Source: Bog-159 sp035541265 (lineage in GTDB: Bacteria > Acidobacteriota > Terriglobia > Bryobacterales > Bryobacteraceae). Taken from it: a stretch of 64,000 nt of DNA. Where the stretch lies: contig DATKNQ010000101.1 of the NCBI GenBank assembly GCA_035541265.1, positions 35,045 to 99,044 of the forward strand. The letters are read 5' to 3'. Both the position numbers and the translations under genes were made by a program. Below, one piece after another: positions 31,914 to 40,818 of the stretch. Under the pieces are notes generated by a model. It worked only from the letters and a program-made list of their open reading frames with translations. It ran no database searches and was not told where the DNA came from. Position 1 is the first letter of the stretch, and each line of letters opens with the position of its first letter.

Positions 31914-32273
31914 ATGCCGGATCCGGATCTGGAGAAATTGCGCGCGGCTCGCGCGCGGCTCGCCGGCGCGCGCGGCCGGCTGGCCCGTCCGCGGGCCTGC
32001 AGCCTGGATGAATGCGTGACCCTGCTGCGCGAAGCCCAGGGCTATCTGGAATGGTTGCGCGACAGCCTGCAGGCCGGCCGCGGCCTACGCCCGGAAGCGC
32101 GCGCCCAGGCCGTCGCTTTGCGCGCGGAAATCCGGCACACCGGCGTGCTGCTCCAGGAGGCCGTGCGCCGCGGCCGCCGCTGGCTCGAACGCCTGCAAAC
32201 CGCCGGCGGATACAACTCGAGCGGCGCGCTGCTGCCGCTCGCGCCGCGCGGGCGCATCGCCATTCTGGGGTAA
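31914..32273 (+). CDS. FlgN-like export chaperone
   Basis: A 119-residue helical, Arg-rich protein (DPDLEKLRAARARLAGARGR ... LREAQGYLEWLRDSLQAGRG) ending in a GGYNSSGALLPLAPRGRIAI tail. Sequence alone is not decisive, but its place between flgM and flgK is the standard slot for FlgN, the FlgK/FlgL chaperone, and size and helicity fit. Four bases separate it from flgM and five from flgK. Confidence 0.65.
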   Translation: MPDPDLEKLRAARARLAGARGRLARPRACSLDECVTLLREAQGYLEWLRDSLQAGRGLRPEARAQAVALRAEIRHTGVLLQEAVRRGRRWLERLQTAGGYNSSGALLPLAPRGRIAILG

Positions 32274-32278
32274 ACGTC

Positions 32279-33703
32279 ATGGGAACCATCAACGCCGCAC
32301 TCAGCTCCGCCGCCAGCACCATGGACGCTCTGCAATACGCCCTGAACGTCTCGGAGAACAACATCGACAACTCCTCGACGCCCGGATACGCGACGCAGAA
32401 AGCCACGCTCCTGGCCAACCCCTTCGATCCGTTGGCCGGTCTCTCCGGGGGCGTCTCCTCTGGCCCCATGCAGGACACCCGCGACCTGCTGGCGGAAAGC
32501 GAGGTCTGGCTGCAGCAGGGCGCCTCGGGTTCTTCTTCCGCCCAAAGCGAGGCGCTCACCGCCCTGCAGAATGCGTTACCCACCGCCCCCGGCACCGGCA
32601 TCACGCAGGCTCTGACCAACTTCTTCAACGCGGCCTCCGCCTGGAGTACGAACCCGCAGGATGAAAGCGGCCGGCAGGCGGTCATGGACGCGGCCCAGTC
32701 GCTCGCCCAGAGTTTCAACGCCACCTCCGCGGCCGTGGCCAACGTCTCGCAGTCCGTCACCCAGGGCATCTCCAGCTCGGTCAGCCAGATCAACAGCCTG
32801 ACCGCCCAACTGGCGCAGTACAACGCCAACGTCATCAATGGCGGCCAACACGATGCGGGTTTGAGCGCGCAGATCTACAACACCCTCCAGATTCTCTCGG
32901 GGATGGTCAATATCCAGGTTCTCCCGCAGCAGGACGGCACCGTGGAAGTCACCCTTTCCGGCGGCGAGGCGCTGGTCATGGGGAGCCAGCAGTACGCGCT
33001 CACCGCCGGATCGGCCGCCCCCCCCGCCAATCCGGTGGTCGACGCGGCCGCGCCGCCGCACGCGGTCATCTATGGAGCCGATGGCGCGGATGTCACCAGC
33101 CAGATCAATTCCGGCACGCTGGCCGGCCAGTTGCAAGTGCGCAACGTGGTGATCCCTTCGATTACCGGCGACGCCGGGCAGCAGGGATCGCTCAACGAAC
33201 TGGCCTCCAGCATCGCCACCGCCGTCAACAATATTGTCAGCAACGGCTCGGTCTCGAACGGCGTCGCGGCCGCCAGCGGCCTGTTCACCGTCGATCCTAA
33301 CCATGCGGATTCGGCCGCCGCCACGCTGGCGGTGGATCCCAACATGACCGCCGCCGGCCTGCCCGCCATCGACCAGAACGGCGTATCGAACGGCGTGCCC
33401 CTGGACCTGGCCGCCATGGCCAGTTCGCCGGAGATTTCAGGCGCCAGCTTTACCGCATACTACGGCGATCTCACGGCCTCGGTCGGCAGCCAGCTCAACC
33501 AGGCGCAGAGCAACCAGACGCTCGCCTCGCAAAGCCTGGCCCAGGCGGAGAGCATGCGCCAGACCGCCGAAGGCGTCGACTTGAATACCGAGGCGGTCAA
33601 CGTGCTGCAGCTCCAGGAAGGTTTTCAAGCCGCCGCCAAGCTGGTCAGCACGCTGGATACCCTAACCCAGTCGTTGCTCGACATGGTCCCGTCGGGAGGA
33701 TAA
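32279..33703 (+). CDS. flgK: Flagellar hook-associated protein FlgK
   Basis: A 474-residue hook-filament junction protein. N-terminal rod/hook motif: ALQYALNVSENNIDNSSTPG followed by YATQKATL; C-terminal NLQ-type end: TEAVNVLQLQEGFQAAAKLV, then STLDTLTQSLLDMV. The start is fixed by MGTINAALSSAA; the longer open frame overlaps the FlgN-like gene. Shorter than enteric FlgK (547 residues), mainly in the central domain. Confidence 0.93.
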   Translation: MGTINAALSSAASTMDALQYALNVSENNIDNSSTPGYATQKATLLANPFDPLAGLSGGVSSGPMQDTRDLLAESEVWLQQGASGSSSAQSEALTALQNALPTAPGTGITQALTNFFNAASAWSTNPQDESGRQAVMDAAQSLAQSFNATSAAVANVSQSVTQGISSSVSQINSLTAQLAQYNANVINGGQHDAGLSAQIYNTLQILSGMVNIQVLPQQDGTVEVTLSGGEALVMGSQQYALTAGSAAPPANPVVDAAAPPHAVIYGADGADVTSQINSGTLAGQLQVRNVVIPSITGDAGQQGSLNELASSIATAVNNIVSNGSVSNGVAAASGLFTVDPNHADSAAATLAVDPNMTAAGLPAIDQNGVSNGVPLDLAAMASSPEISGASFTAYYGDLTASVGSQLNQAQSNQTLASQSLAQAESMRQTAEGVDLNTEAVNVLQLQEGFQAAAKLVSTLDTLTQSLLDMVPSGG

Positions 33704-33707
33704 AACC

Positions 33708-34637
33708 ATGAGCCCCAGCATCACACCCAACAACCAGATTTTTCTCGCCAATCTGCAACTCACTGAGAACCGCATCAGCATCGACGAGCGGGAAATGTCC
33801 TCCGGCCTGCGCGTCTCGGTGGCCTCCGACGATCCCGACCAGATTTCGGGCATCCTGCAGTTGCGCGCCCAGATCGCGGGCGTCCAGCAAACCCAGAACA
33901 ACCTGTCCTCGGTCAACGCGGTCGTCAACAGCGGGGAGGAAGCCATCCAGCAGGCCATCCAGGTCCTCGATACGGCCACCGCTCTGGCCACCGAGGCCTC
34001 CGGCAGCACCTCCAGCGCCAGCCAGCGGCTGGATGCCGTGCCCCAGGTACAGGGTATTCTGCAGCAACTGGTCAGCCTGAGCCAGACCGCCATCAACGGC
34101 GAGTACATCTTTAGCGGCGACCAGGGCGGCTCGCCCTCTTACCAGTTGGACGCCGCCGGCACCGGCGTGACGCAATTGATTCAGACCAACCCCCCCGGGC
34201 AAATCGCGGACACCAACGGCGTGCTGGTTTCCGTCGGGCTGACGGCGCAGCAGATCTTCGACGACCAGGCGGACGGCAGCAATGGCACGGGCAATCCGGC
34301 CACCGACAACGTCTTCGCCGCCGTCAGCGGGTTGTTGACCGCCCTCCAGAACAACGACTCCGCGGGCATCTCGACCGCGCTCACCAACCTGCAAGCCGCC
34401 TCCGCGCACCTCAACGACGAGAGCAGCTTCTACGGCGCGGCCGCCAATGATATCTCGAGTGCCACCAGCCAGTCCAACACCACGCTCACCCAGTTGCAGC
34501 AGCAGCTCAGCAATGCGCAGGATGCGGACATCGCCGAGGTGGCCGTGGATTTGAACACCAATATGGCGGCGGAACAAGCCGCCCTGTCCGCCGAGGCGAT
34601 CAACAAGCCGCAAAGCCTGTTCAGCTACCTGGGCTGA
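33708..34637 (+). CDS. flgL: Flagellar hook-associated protein FlgL
   Basis: A 309-residue flagellin-like junction protein: EMSSGLRVSVASDDPDQISG (flagellin N-domain pattern), TAINGEYIFSGDQGGSPSYQ (FlgL signature), and a C-terminal flagellin-type helix ending in NKPQSLFSYLG. Four bases after flgK. It ends the sigma-28 operon and converges on the radical SAM gene. Confidence 0.92.
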   Translation: MSPSITPNNQIFLANLQLTENRISIDEREMSSGLRVSVASDDPDQISGILQLRAQIAGVQQTQNNLSSVNAVVNSGEEAIQQAIQVLDTATALATEASGSTSSASQRLDAVPQVQGILQQLVSLSQTAINGEYIFSGDQGGSPSYQLDAAGTGVTQLIQTNPPGQIADTNGVLVSVGLTAQQIFDDQADGSNGTGNPATDNVFAAVSGLLTALQNNDSAGISTALTNLQAASAHLNDESSFYGAAANDISSATSQSNTTLTQLQQQLSNAQDADIAEVAVDLNTNMAAEQAALSAEAINKPQSLFSYLG

Positions 34638-34643
34638 GCCGCC

Positions 34644-35672
34644 CTAGCGGATCTGCACCAGGCTGTTCGATTCCGCTTCGGGCAGGCTGGCGGCCCCCGC
34701 CGTCTGCGGCCCGCGCCAGAAATCCATGTAGGAAATCTGGTGCACGCAGGCGATCGTGCAGCGCGGCGCGCACCCCTTCGCCGTCACATACTCCCGCCGG
34801 ATATCGGCCCGCGTGTACTCCGCGAGCGGCTTCGCCGGATACCCGCGCTGCTGCGAACAGTAGTGCACCAGCCCGTTTTCGCAGATATACAAGTACCGCG
34901 AACCCGCCCGGCAGCGCCACTGATTTTCCCGCCCGTGCGCGATGTTGTCCTGAAAATAATTGATCTGCGCGTAGCTGCTCTTCTCCATGCCGCGCATCGC
35001 CATGTAGACTTCGCGTTCGGCCGGAGCCAGCGGCTGCAACTGCCCGGTGCCGTCGTGGATGATCCCCACCGTGGAGGTAAAGCCCAGCTCGACCGCGCGC
35101 CTGCCCACCGTCAGCGCATCCTGCGGATGGCGGATCCCGCCGCCCACCACCGAGTTGATGTTCACGTGAAAATCGGCGTGCTCGGCCAGCACCTGCAGCT
35201 TCCTATCGAGCACCTTCAGGCTCTTCTTCGAAACCTCGTCCGGCATCACGTTGTCGATGCTGATCTGCAGGTGATCGAGCCCCGCCTGGTTCAGCCGCTT
35301 CACCCGCTCGGCCGTCAGCAGGTACCCGTTGGTGATCATGCCCGCGATCATCCCCCGCCGCCGGATATGCGCGATGATCTCGTCCAGGTCCGGATGCAGC
35401 AGCGGCTCGCCGCCGCTGATCGTGATGATGGTGGTGCCCAGCCCGGCCAGCCGGTCGAGCCGCCCGCGCATGGTCTCGAGCGGCACCGGCTTCGAATGAT
35501 CGTCGAATTCGTTGCAGTAGGTGCAGGCCAGGTTGCAGCGCCGCATCGGGATCACGTGCGCCAGGATGGGATGCTCCGTCGAGACCAGTCCCTTGTAGAT
35601 CATGCGCAGCTCGCGCGCCCGCCGGTGCGCCGCCTGCCATCGTCTGCGCCACGCTTTTGCTACGTCCGCCAT
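34644..35672 (-). CDS. Radical SAM protein (HpnH-like/SPASM-type)
   Basis: About 342 residues. The radical SAM cluster is RRCNLACTYCNEF (C-x3-C-x2-C), followed by TIITISGGEPLLHPDLDEII and MITNGYLLTA. The C-terminal third has additional cysteines (WRCRAGSRYLYICENGLVHYC ~ and GCAPRCTIACVHQ), which suggests an auxiliary iron-sulfur site. It resembles HpnH-like and peptide/cofactor-modifying enzymes; the substrate cannot be named. The start at 35672 is one of three in-frame choices (35699 TTG, 35687 ATG); none has a strong ribosome site. It stands alone. Confidence 0.82.
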   Translation of the reverse strand: MADVAKAWRRRWQAAHRRARELRMIYKGLVSTEHPILAHVIPMRRCNLACTYCNEFDDHSKPVPLETMRGRLDRLAGLGTTIITISGGEPLLHPDLDEIIAHIRRRGMIAGMITNGYLLTAERVKRLNQAGLDHLQISIDNVMPDEVSKKSLKVLDRKLQVLAEHADFHVNINSVVGGGIRHPQDALTVGRRAVELGFTSTVGIIHDGTGQLQPLAPAEREVYMAMRGMEKSSYAQINYFQDNIAHGRENQWRCRAGSRYLYICENGLVHYCSQQRGYPAKPLAEYTRADIRREYVTAKGCAPRCTIACVHQISYMDFWRGPQTAGAASLPEAESNSLVQIR

Positions 35673-35811
35673 CCGTCGAAAACCCATTAAACCACACAAA
35701 CGGGAAGGGTTCCGTGCCGCTCGCCGCGACCGGCCGCTTTTCCGCCCCCAACGGCGATTTCAAGCCACCGAGTGAGATGCCGCCAACCATCACGCCTGAT
35801 ATACTTCTCGG

Positions 35812-37029
35812 ATGCCGAAGAGGATCTGCATTAGGTGCATGTATGCCCTGATGGCTGTTTTAGCCTTGACCCAAGTTACCCAGGCACAGAGCTTCAACGT
35901 GCTGTACACATTTAGCGGAACTCCCGGCGGCGAGAATCCTTCTGGAACTCCGCTGGTACACGATGGCGTTTTGTACGGCACCACCGTTGCCGGTGGCGGA
36001 AGTAACCGTGCCTGTCTCGGCGAGGGCGAAACCTGCGGCACCGTGTTCCAGTTCGACCTCGCCTCGCGAACCGAGACCGTACTACATGACTTCGTCGGTT
36101 CCCCGGACGGTGCCTTGCCCTACGCCGGCTTGTTTCGGGACGCTGCGGGCAACCTCTACGGCACCACCGATCAAGGCGGCACTGCCAACTATGGCGTGGT
36201 CTTCGAAGTCGATGTCGCGGGTACCGAATCGGTGCTCCATAGCTTCAACGGCACTGATGGGGTTGGGCCGTGGGGAGGCCTCGTGGGAGATTCCCAAGGC
36301 AAGTTATTCGGCGCAACCGGGGGCACCACGGTCGGCTCTAGGCTGGGAACGCTCTTCGAGCTCAACCCCTCCCGCCAACTGACGACTCTGACGAGCGTAT
36401 ACTCAGTGCTCAGCGCCCTACGTCTGAAGAGCGCCGAACTTTATGGCACGGATGCCACAGCGGGCACCTATGGTGACGGGACCGTATTTGCATTCAACGC
36501 ACTCAATCGCAAGATGACTGTGCTCTATACATTCACTGGCGGGGCCGACGGCTGATATCCTGAGGGCAGCCTGACGGCGGATTCGTCTGGTAACCTCTAC
36601 GGCACCACTACTTGCGGCGGCTCCAGCACTTGCACCCTCGGAAGCGGTGGAAACGGGGTGGTCTTCATGCTGAATCCCCTCACGGGCGAGCAGACGGTCC
36701 TGCATGCCTTCGGCGGATATCCTGATGGCGTACAGCCAAACGGACAGCTAGTGATAGACTCCAGCGGCAATGTCTATGGCGTCACCGCATTTGGTGGCAG
36801 CAACCTCTGCAACAGCGGCTCGATCGGCTGCGGAACCGTATTCAAACTGACCCCGCCCGCGGCGCCGGGCGGAGCCTGGACCGAAACGATCCTGCACAAC
36901 TTCACTGGTGATGACGGCTGGGATCCTGCGGGCGGCCTGGCCTCAGATTCCAGAAGTCACCTGTATGGAGTCTGCTTCCTGGGAGGCTCGAACCTCAACG
37001 CGGGTACCCTGTTTGAGGTCACTCCGTAG
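35812..37029 (+). pseudogene. GloVer tandem-repeat secreted protein interrupted by one stop codon
   Basis: A signal peptide (MPKRICIRCMYALMAVLALT ... QAQ) and about nine copies of the GloVer repeat (for example NLYGTTDQGGTANYGVVFEV; VLHSFNGTDGVG). The frame is intact except for a TGA at 36553-36555 after FTGGADG; it continues without shift (YPEGSLTADSSGNLYGTTTC) to the stop at 37027. Only this single codon breaks the protein. A TGG-to-TGA mutation or a sequencing error would explain it. The family (TIGR03803) is of unknown function and common in Acidobacteriota surface proteins. Confidence 0.8.
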
Positions 37030-37185
37030 CAGCCCGGAATCACCGGACTCGCCAACAAACATTCCCCGCAAAATCAACCACCTCCCGGCCGCACTCCGCG
37101 TCCTTGATCCAGCCGCCATGCTGCCGTAGAAGTAGCCAAGCAAAATGCCGCACACTCTACCTCAACTGCCAAATCCAAAGCCAAA

Positions 37186-38628
37186 ATGCATCTTGTTGAT
37201 TATAAGCAACTAAATGGCTTCGTACGTCCAAACAACCAGCACCCAGAACCCAGCACCGGGCCGCGCGCAGCGCGGCCCCCGTGCTACCCTGTCACCTTGT
37301 CCGCTCCCCACTTGCGCCGCCAACTGGGCTTCTTCGACGCCACCATGATAGTCATGGGAGGTATCGTTGGCTCCGGCATCTTCATCAATCCCTACGTCGT
37401 CGCCGAACACGTCCACACGCCGTTTCTGATCCTCGGCGCCTGGCTGGCCGGCGGAGCCCTCGCCATGGCCGGCGCATTCATCTGGGCCGAACTCGCCACG
37501 CGCATGCCCGATTCAGGCGGCCAGTATCTCTACCTCCGCGAGGCCTATCATCCTGCCGTCGCCTTCGTCTACGGATGGGTCCTGCTCCTCGTCACCCAAA
37601 CCGGCGGCATGGCGGCCGTGGCCGTCACCTTCGCCCGCTATTACCGTGAGATCACCGGCTGGCATATCCCGGATGGCCCCATCGCCGCCGCCGCGCTCCT
37701 CGGACTCACCGCCATCAACTGCCTCGGCGTACGCGCCGGCAGCAACGTGCAAAGCGCCATGATGCTGCTCAAGTCCGCGGCCATCGCCGTCCTCGTCATC
37801 GCCGGCCTCGTGCTGGGCGGCGGCACGATCCATCCCCTGCCGCTGCTCGACCGGCCCGCATCAACCAGCCTGCTCGCGGCATTTGGCGCGGCCATGATCC
37901 CCGTGGCGTTTGCGTATGGTGGATGGCAAACCTCCACCTTCGTCGCCGGCGAGATGCGCAACCCGCGCCGCGACCTTTCCCGCGGCCTGATCGCCGGCGT
38001 CATCGGCGTCATCCTGCTCTATCTCTCGGTGAACATCGTTTGCCTGCGCGTCCTGGGTCCGGCCGGACTCGCCGCGTCGCACACGCCCGCATCATCCGTC
38101 ATCCGCGTGGCCCTCGGCGGGCGCGGCGCGCAATTTCTGGCCTTCGGCATCGCCGTCTCGACGCTGGGCTTCCTCAGCCAGGGCATCCTCACCGCGCCGC
38201 GCGTCTACTACGCCATGGCCCGTGACGGCCTCTTCTTCGAGCGCGTTGGATATCTGTCGCCGCGCACCGGCGCGCCGGTGGTCGCCATCATCATCCAGGG
38301 CGTGCTCGCCACCATCATCGCCATCTCCGGCCGCTACGAACAGATCCTGAACTTCGTCATCTCGGTCGACTTCATCTCGTTCGCCTTCACCGCCGCCGCG
38401 CTGTTCGTCTTCCGCCGGCGCGACGCGGCCGCGACGCCCGCCGCAGGCAACTACCGCGCGCCCGGCCATCCGTACACCACCGCCGCTTTCGTGCTGACCT
38501 GCGCGGCGATCGTGGCCAGCACCATCGCCACTTATCCCGCCAACAGCGCCATCGGCCTGCTGATTCTGCTGGCGGGCATTCCCGTATATTGGTACTGGAG
38601 CCGCCGCGCCCACCCCGCCAAACCATGA
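37186..38628 (+). CDS. APC-family amino acid permease
   Basis: A permease with about 12 membrane helices of the amino acid-polyamine-organocation family. TM1 contains MGGIVGSGIFINPYVVAEHV, the substrate-binding unwound helix. SFVAGEMRNPRRDLSRG-like and PRVYYAMARDGLFFERVGYL are typical of LAT/YhaO-like exchangers. The first ~37 residues from the ATG look unrelated, so the true start may be the TTG at 37297; neither has a ribosome site. It overlaps the aminotransferase gene by ATGA, suggesting uptake and transamination of the same amino acid. Confidence 0.88.
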   Translation: MHLVDYKQLNGFVRPNNQHPEPSTGPRAARPPCYPVTLSAPHLRRQLGFFDATMIVMGGIVGSGIFINPYVVAEHVHTPFLILGAWLAGGALAMAGAFIWAELATRMPDSGGQYLYLREAYHPAVAFVYGWVLLLVTQTGGMAAVAVTFARYYREITGWHIPDGPIAAAALLGLTAINCLGVRAGSNVQSAMMLLKSAAIAVLVIAGLVLGGGTIHPLPLLDRPASTSLLAAFGAAMIPVAFAYGGWQTSTFVAGEMRNPRRDLSRGLIAGVIGVILLYLSVNIVCLRVLGPAGLAASHTPASSVIRVALGGRGAQFLAFGIAVSTLGFLSQGILTAPRVYYAMARDGLFFERVGYLSPRTGAPVVAIIIQGVLATIIAISGRYEQILNFVISVDFISFAFTAAALFVFRRRDAAATPAAGNYRAPGHPYTTAAFVLTCAAIVASTIATYPANSAIGLLILLAGIPVYWYWSRRAHPAKP

Positions 38629-39695
38629 GACAACGACACTCCGATTACATGCACTGGGCCAAGACCCAGAGCCGCGCCCGCTACAACCTCGCCACCAGCG
38701 GCGTCGGATCTTTCCCGCTGGCTGAACTGCCCGCGCATCCCACGCTCGAAATCAATGGCGACAGCACTTACGGATACGCGCCCCTGCAACAAGCTATGGC
38801 GCGCAAGTGCGGCGTGGATCCTGATTGCGTGGTGGCCGCGGCGGGCACGTCGATGGCGAATCACCTTGCCATGGCCGCGCTCATCGATCCGGGCGACGAA
38901 GTTCTGATCGAGCATCCCGCCTACGAGCTGCTCGTCTCCGCCGCGCTCTTTCTTGGCGCGGACGTGAAGCGCTTCGCACGCCGCGCAGAGAACGGCTACG
39001 CGCTCGATCCCGCCGAGGTGCGCCGCGCACTTACGCCCAAGACGAAGCTGATCGTGGTGACCAACCTGCACAATCCGTCGAGCGCGCTCACGCCCGATTC
39101 CGTGCTGCGCGAAGTCGGCGATCTGGCGCGCTCCACCGGCGCGCACGTGCTGGTCGACGAAGTCTATCTCGACGCGGTCTACGAAAACACGCCGCGCAGT
39201 TCTTTCCACCTCGGGCCCGAGTTCATCGTCACCAACAGCCTGACCAAGGTCTACGGGTTGAGCGGGCTGCGCTGCGGCTGGATTCTCGCCCAACCCGATC
39301 TCGCGCGCGCCATGTGGCGCTTGAATGATTTGTTCGGATCGATTCCCGCGCATCCGGCCGAGCTGCTGAGCGTGGCCGCCCTGGAGCATCTGGATTTCAT
39401 CCGCGCCCGCGCCCGCCGCGTGGTCGAGGCCGATCGAGCCGTGTTGGCCGATTTCCTTTCGCGCCAGACCGCCGTCTCCGCGCCGCGCACGGCATGGGGC
39501 ACCACCGCGTTCCTGCGGCTGCATCAAGGCGATGTGGATGCGCTGCTCGCCCGGCTGCGCGCCGACTATGAAACTACAGCCGTGCCGGGCCATTTCTTCG
39601 AAGTGCCCGACAGCTTCCGCATCGGCATGGGCGTCAACAGCGAGATGTTCCGCGAAGGATTGAGCCGGCTCGGCCGCGCGCTCGCGGCTACTTAG
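38625..39695 (+). CDS. PLP-dependent aminotransferase, class I/II
   Basis: A 356-residue fold-type I aminotransferase. The PLP lysine lies in TNSLTKVYGLSGLRCGWIL; earlier are AAGTSMANHLAMAAL, EHPAYELL, NLHNPSSAL and VDEVYLDAVY. Length is slightly below the usual 390. Its start overlaps the permease stop, so the two genes form a transport-plus-catabolism pair. The substrate amino acid is unknown. Its end overlaps the convergent Nif3-like gene by eight bases. Confidence 0.9.
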   Translation: MRQRHSDYMHWAKTQSRARYNLATSGVGSFPLAELPAHPTLEINGDSTYGYAPLQQAMARKCGVDPDCVVAAAGTSMANHLAMAALIDPGDEVLIEHPAYELLVSAALFLGADVKRFARRAENGYALDPAEVRRALTPKTKLIVVTNLHNPSSALTPDSVLREVGDLARSTGAHVLVDEVYLDAVYENTPRSSFHLGPEFIVTNSLTKVYGLSGLRCGWILAQPDLARAMWRLNDLFGSIPAHPAELLSVAALEHLDFIRARARRVVEADRAVLADFLSRQTAVSAPRTAWGTTAFLRLHQGDVDALLARLRADYETTAVPGHFFEVPDSFRIGMGVNSEMFREGLSRLGRALAAT

Positions 39696-40542
39696 GAGAC
39701 CAAAACGGCTCGGCCGTCGCGATGAAATCCACGCGCACGCCCGGCACCAGGCCCTTCAGCCACTCGGCGCAATCCTGCATGCCGGATTGCTCGGACGGAA
39801 TGTGACCCAGAATGATGAGCGCCTTGTGCTTGCCTTCGGCCGCTGCATCCGCGCCGTACTCGATGGTCTCCCATTCGAGCCCTTCGCCCATCACCAGCAC
39901 CTCCACATCGTCGCGCTGGAGTGTGTGGCGCTCCGCCGGGAATCCGGGATAGCCGGGGTTCAGCGCCAGCTTGGTCACGCGCAGCGTAGGATCGCCCACC
40001 ACGCGCAGCGTGCGGATGCCCAGCCGCTCCTTGATGCTACTGGCCAGTTGGCCGACCGTGGTCTCGGGCACCACAAACAGATGATCGTCCTTCGGGTTCT
40101 GATACTTCTGCCAGCCCAGCGCGCGGATCATGCCCGCCTGAATGCCATCGGGCTTGCGCGCGTGCCAGTGGTCATGAAAGCGCCAGACCACCAAATGGTG
40201 CGCCGCGATGAACGCCTGCTTGGTGGCGAACACCGCGTCGTTCTCTTTCGCGAGCTGGTCCGTCTGATCCAGATGGCCGTAAAAGGTCGGCTCGTGCGTG
40301 ATGATCAGGTTGTCGCCCGCCGCGGCGGCGCGCTTCAGCACGTCGAACGTGGCCATCATGGTGGTCGCGATTCCGGTCACCGGGGTGTCCGGATCGCCGG
40401 CCTTGAACGTATCGACGGTGGGAGTGTGCCACGCCACGCCGACATTTTTCTGGATGCGCTCGATGACTTCACGCGCGGTCGGCGCGTGGTTCTGAGCGAG
40501 CAAGGCGCCTGGTAACAAAATCGCAATCGCAAGCCGGATCAC
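39688..40542 (-). CDS. Nif3-like dinuclear-metal protein with signal peptide
   Basis: A 284-residue Nif3/YbgI-like protein. Metal-binding elements are visible: LIITHEPTFYGH (the HExxxY/H block), HDHWHARKPDG, and the C-terminal GHIPSEQSG with DCAEWLK. Unlike cytoplasmic GTP cyclohydrolase-like relatives it starts with a clear signal peptide (MIRLAIAILLPGALLAQNHA), so it is probably periplasmic or secreted. Function unknown; a metal-dependent hydrolase is possible. Confidence 0.82.
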   Translation of the reverse strand: MIRLAIAILLPGALLAQNHAPTAREVIERIQKNVGVAWHTPTVDTFKAGDPDTPVTGIATTMMATFDVLKRAAAAGDNLIITHEPTFYGHLDQTDQLAKENDAVFATKQAFIAAHHLVVWRFHDHWHARKPDGIQAGMIRALGWQKYQNPKDDHLFVVPETTVGQLASSIKERLGIRTLRVVGDPTLRVTKLALNPGYPGFPAERHTLQRDDVEVLVMGEGLEWETIEYGADAAAEGKHKALIILGHIPSEQSGMQDCAEWLKGLVPGVRVDFIATAEPFWSPK

Positions 40543-40554
40543 GAGCCGATGATA

Positions 40555-40818
40555 TCAAAAGTCCAGTTCCACCTCGTCGACATAGCACCAGCCCCAATTC
40601 TCGCCGGGTTCAAGCGATCGCATAATCGGATGCTTGGTGCGATGAAAATGCTTGGTGGCGTGCTTGTTCTTCGACGAGTCGCAGCAGCCCACGTGGCCGC
40701 AGGTCAGGCACAGCCGCAGGTGCACCCAACTGTCGCCCGTCTTGAGGCATTCCTCGCAGCCGCGCGTGTGCGGCTTGACGTCCTGGATCTGATCGGTGTG
40801 CGTGCAACCAGTCATCAT
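40555..40818 (-). CDS. UBP-type zinc-finger protein
   Basis: An 87-residue stand-alone ZnF-UBP domain, the fold that in eukaryotes binds the C-terminus of ubiquitin. Ligand candidates: C5, H7, C21, C24, C37, C40, C45, H53, H57/H59 and H63 (TRGCEECLKTGDSWVHLRLC, LTCGHVGCCDSSKNKHATKH). The aromatic GENWGWCYVDE end is typical. Bacterial copies have no known ubiquitin partner. It overlaps the upstream kinase gene by ATGA and is the last gene of a three-gene unit with the kinase and the receiver-reductase fusion. Confidence 0.9.
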   Translation of the reverse strand: MMTGCTHTDQIQDVKPHTRGCEECLKTGDSWVHLRLCLTCGHVGCCDSSKNKHATKHFHRTKHPIMRSLEPGENWGWCYVDEVELDF

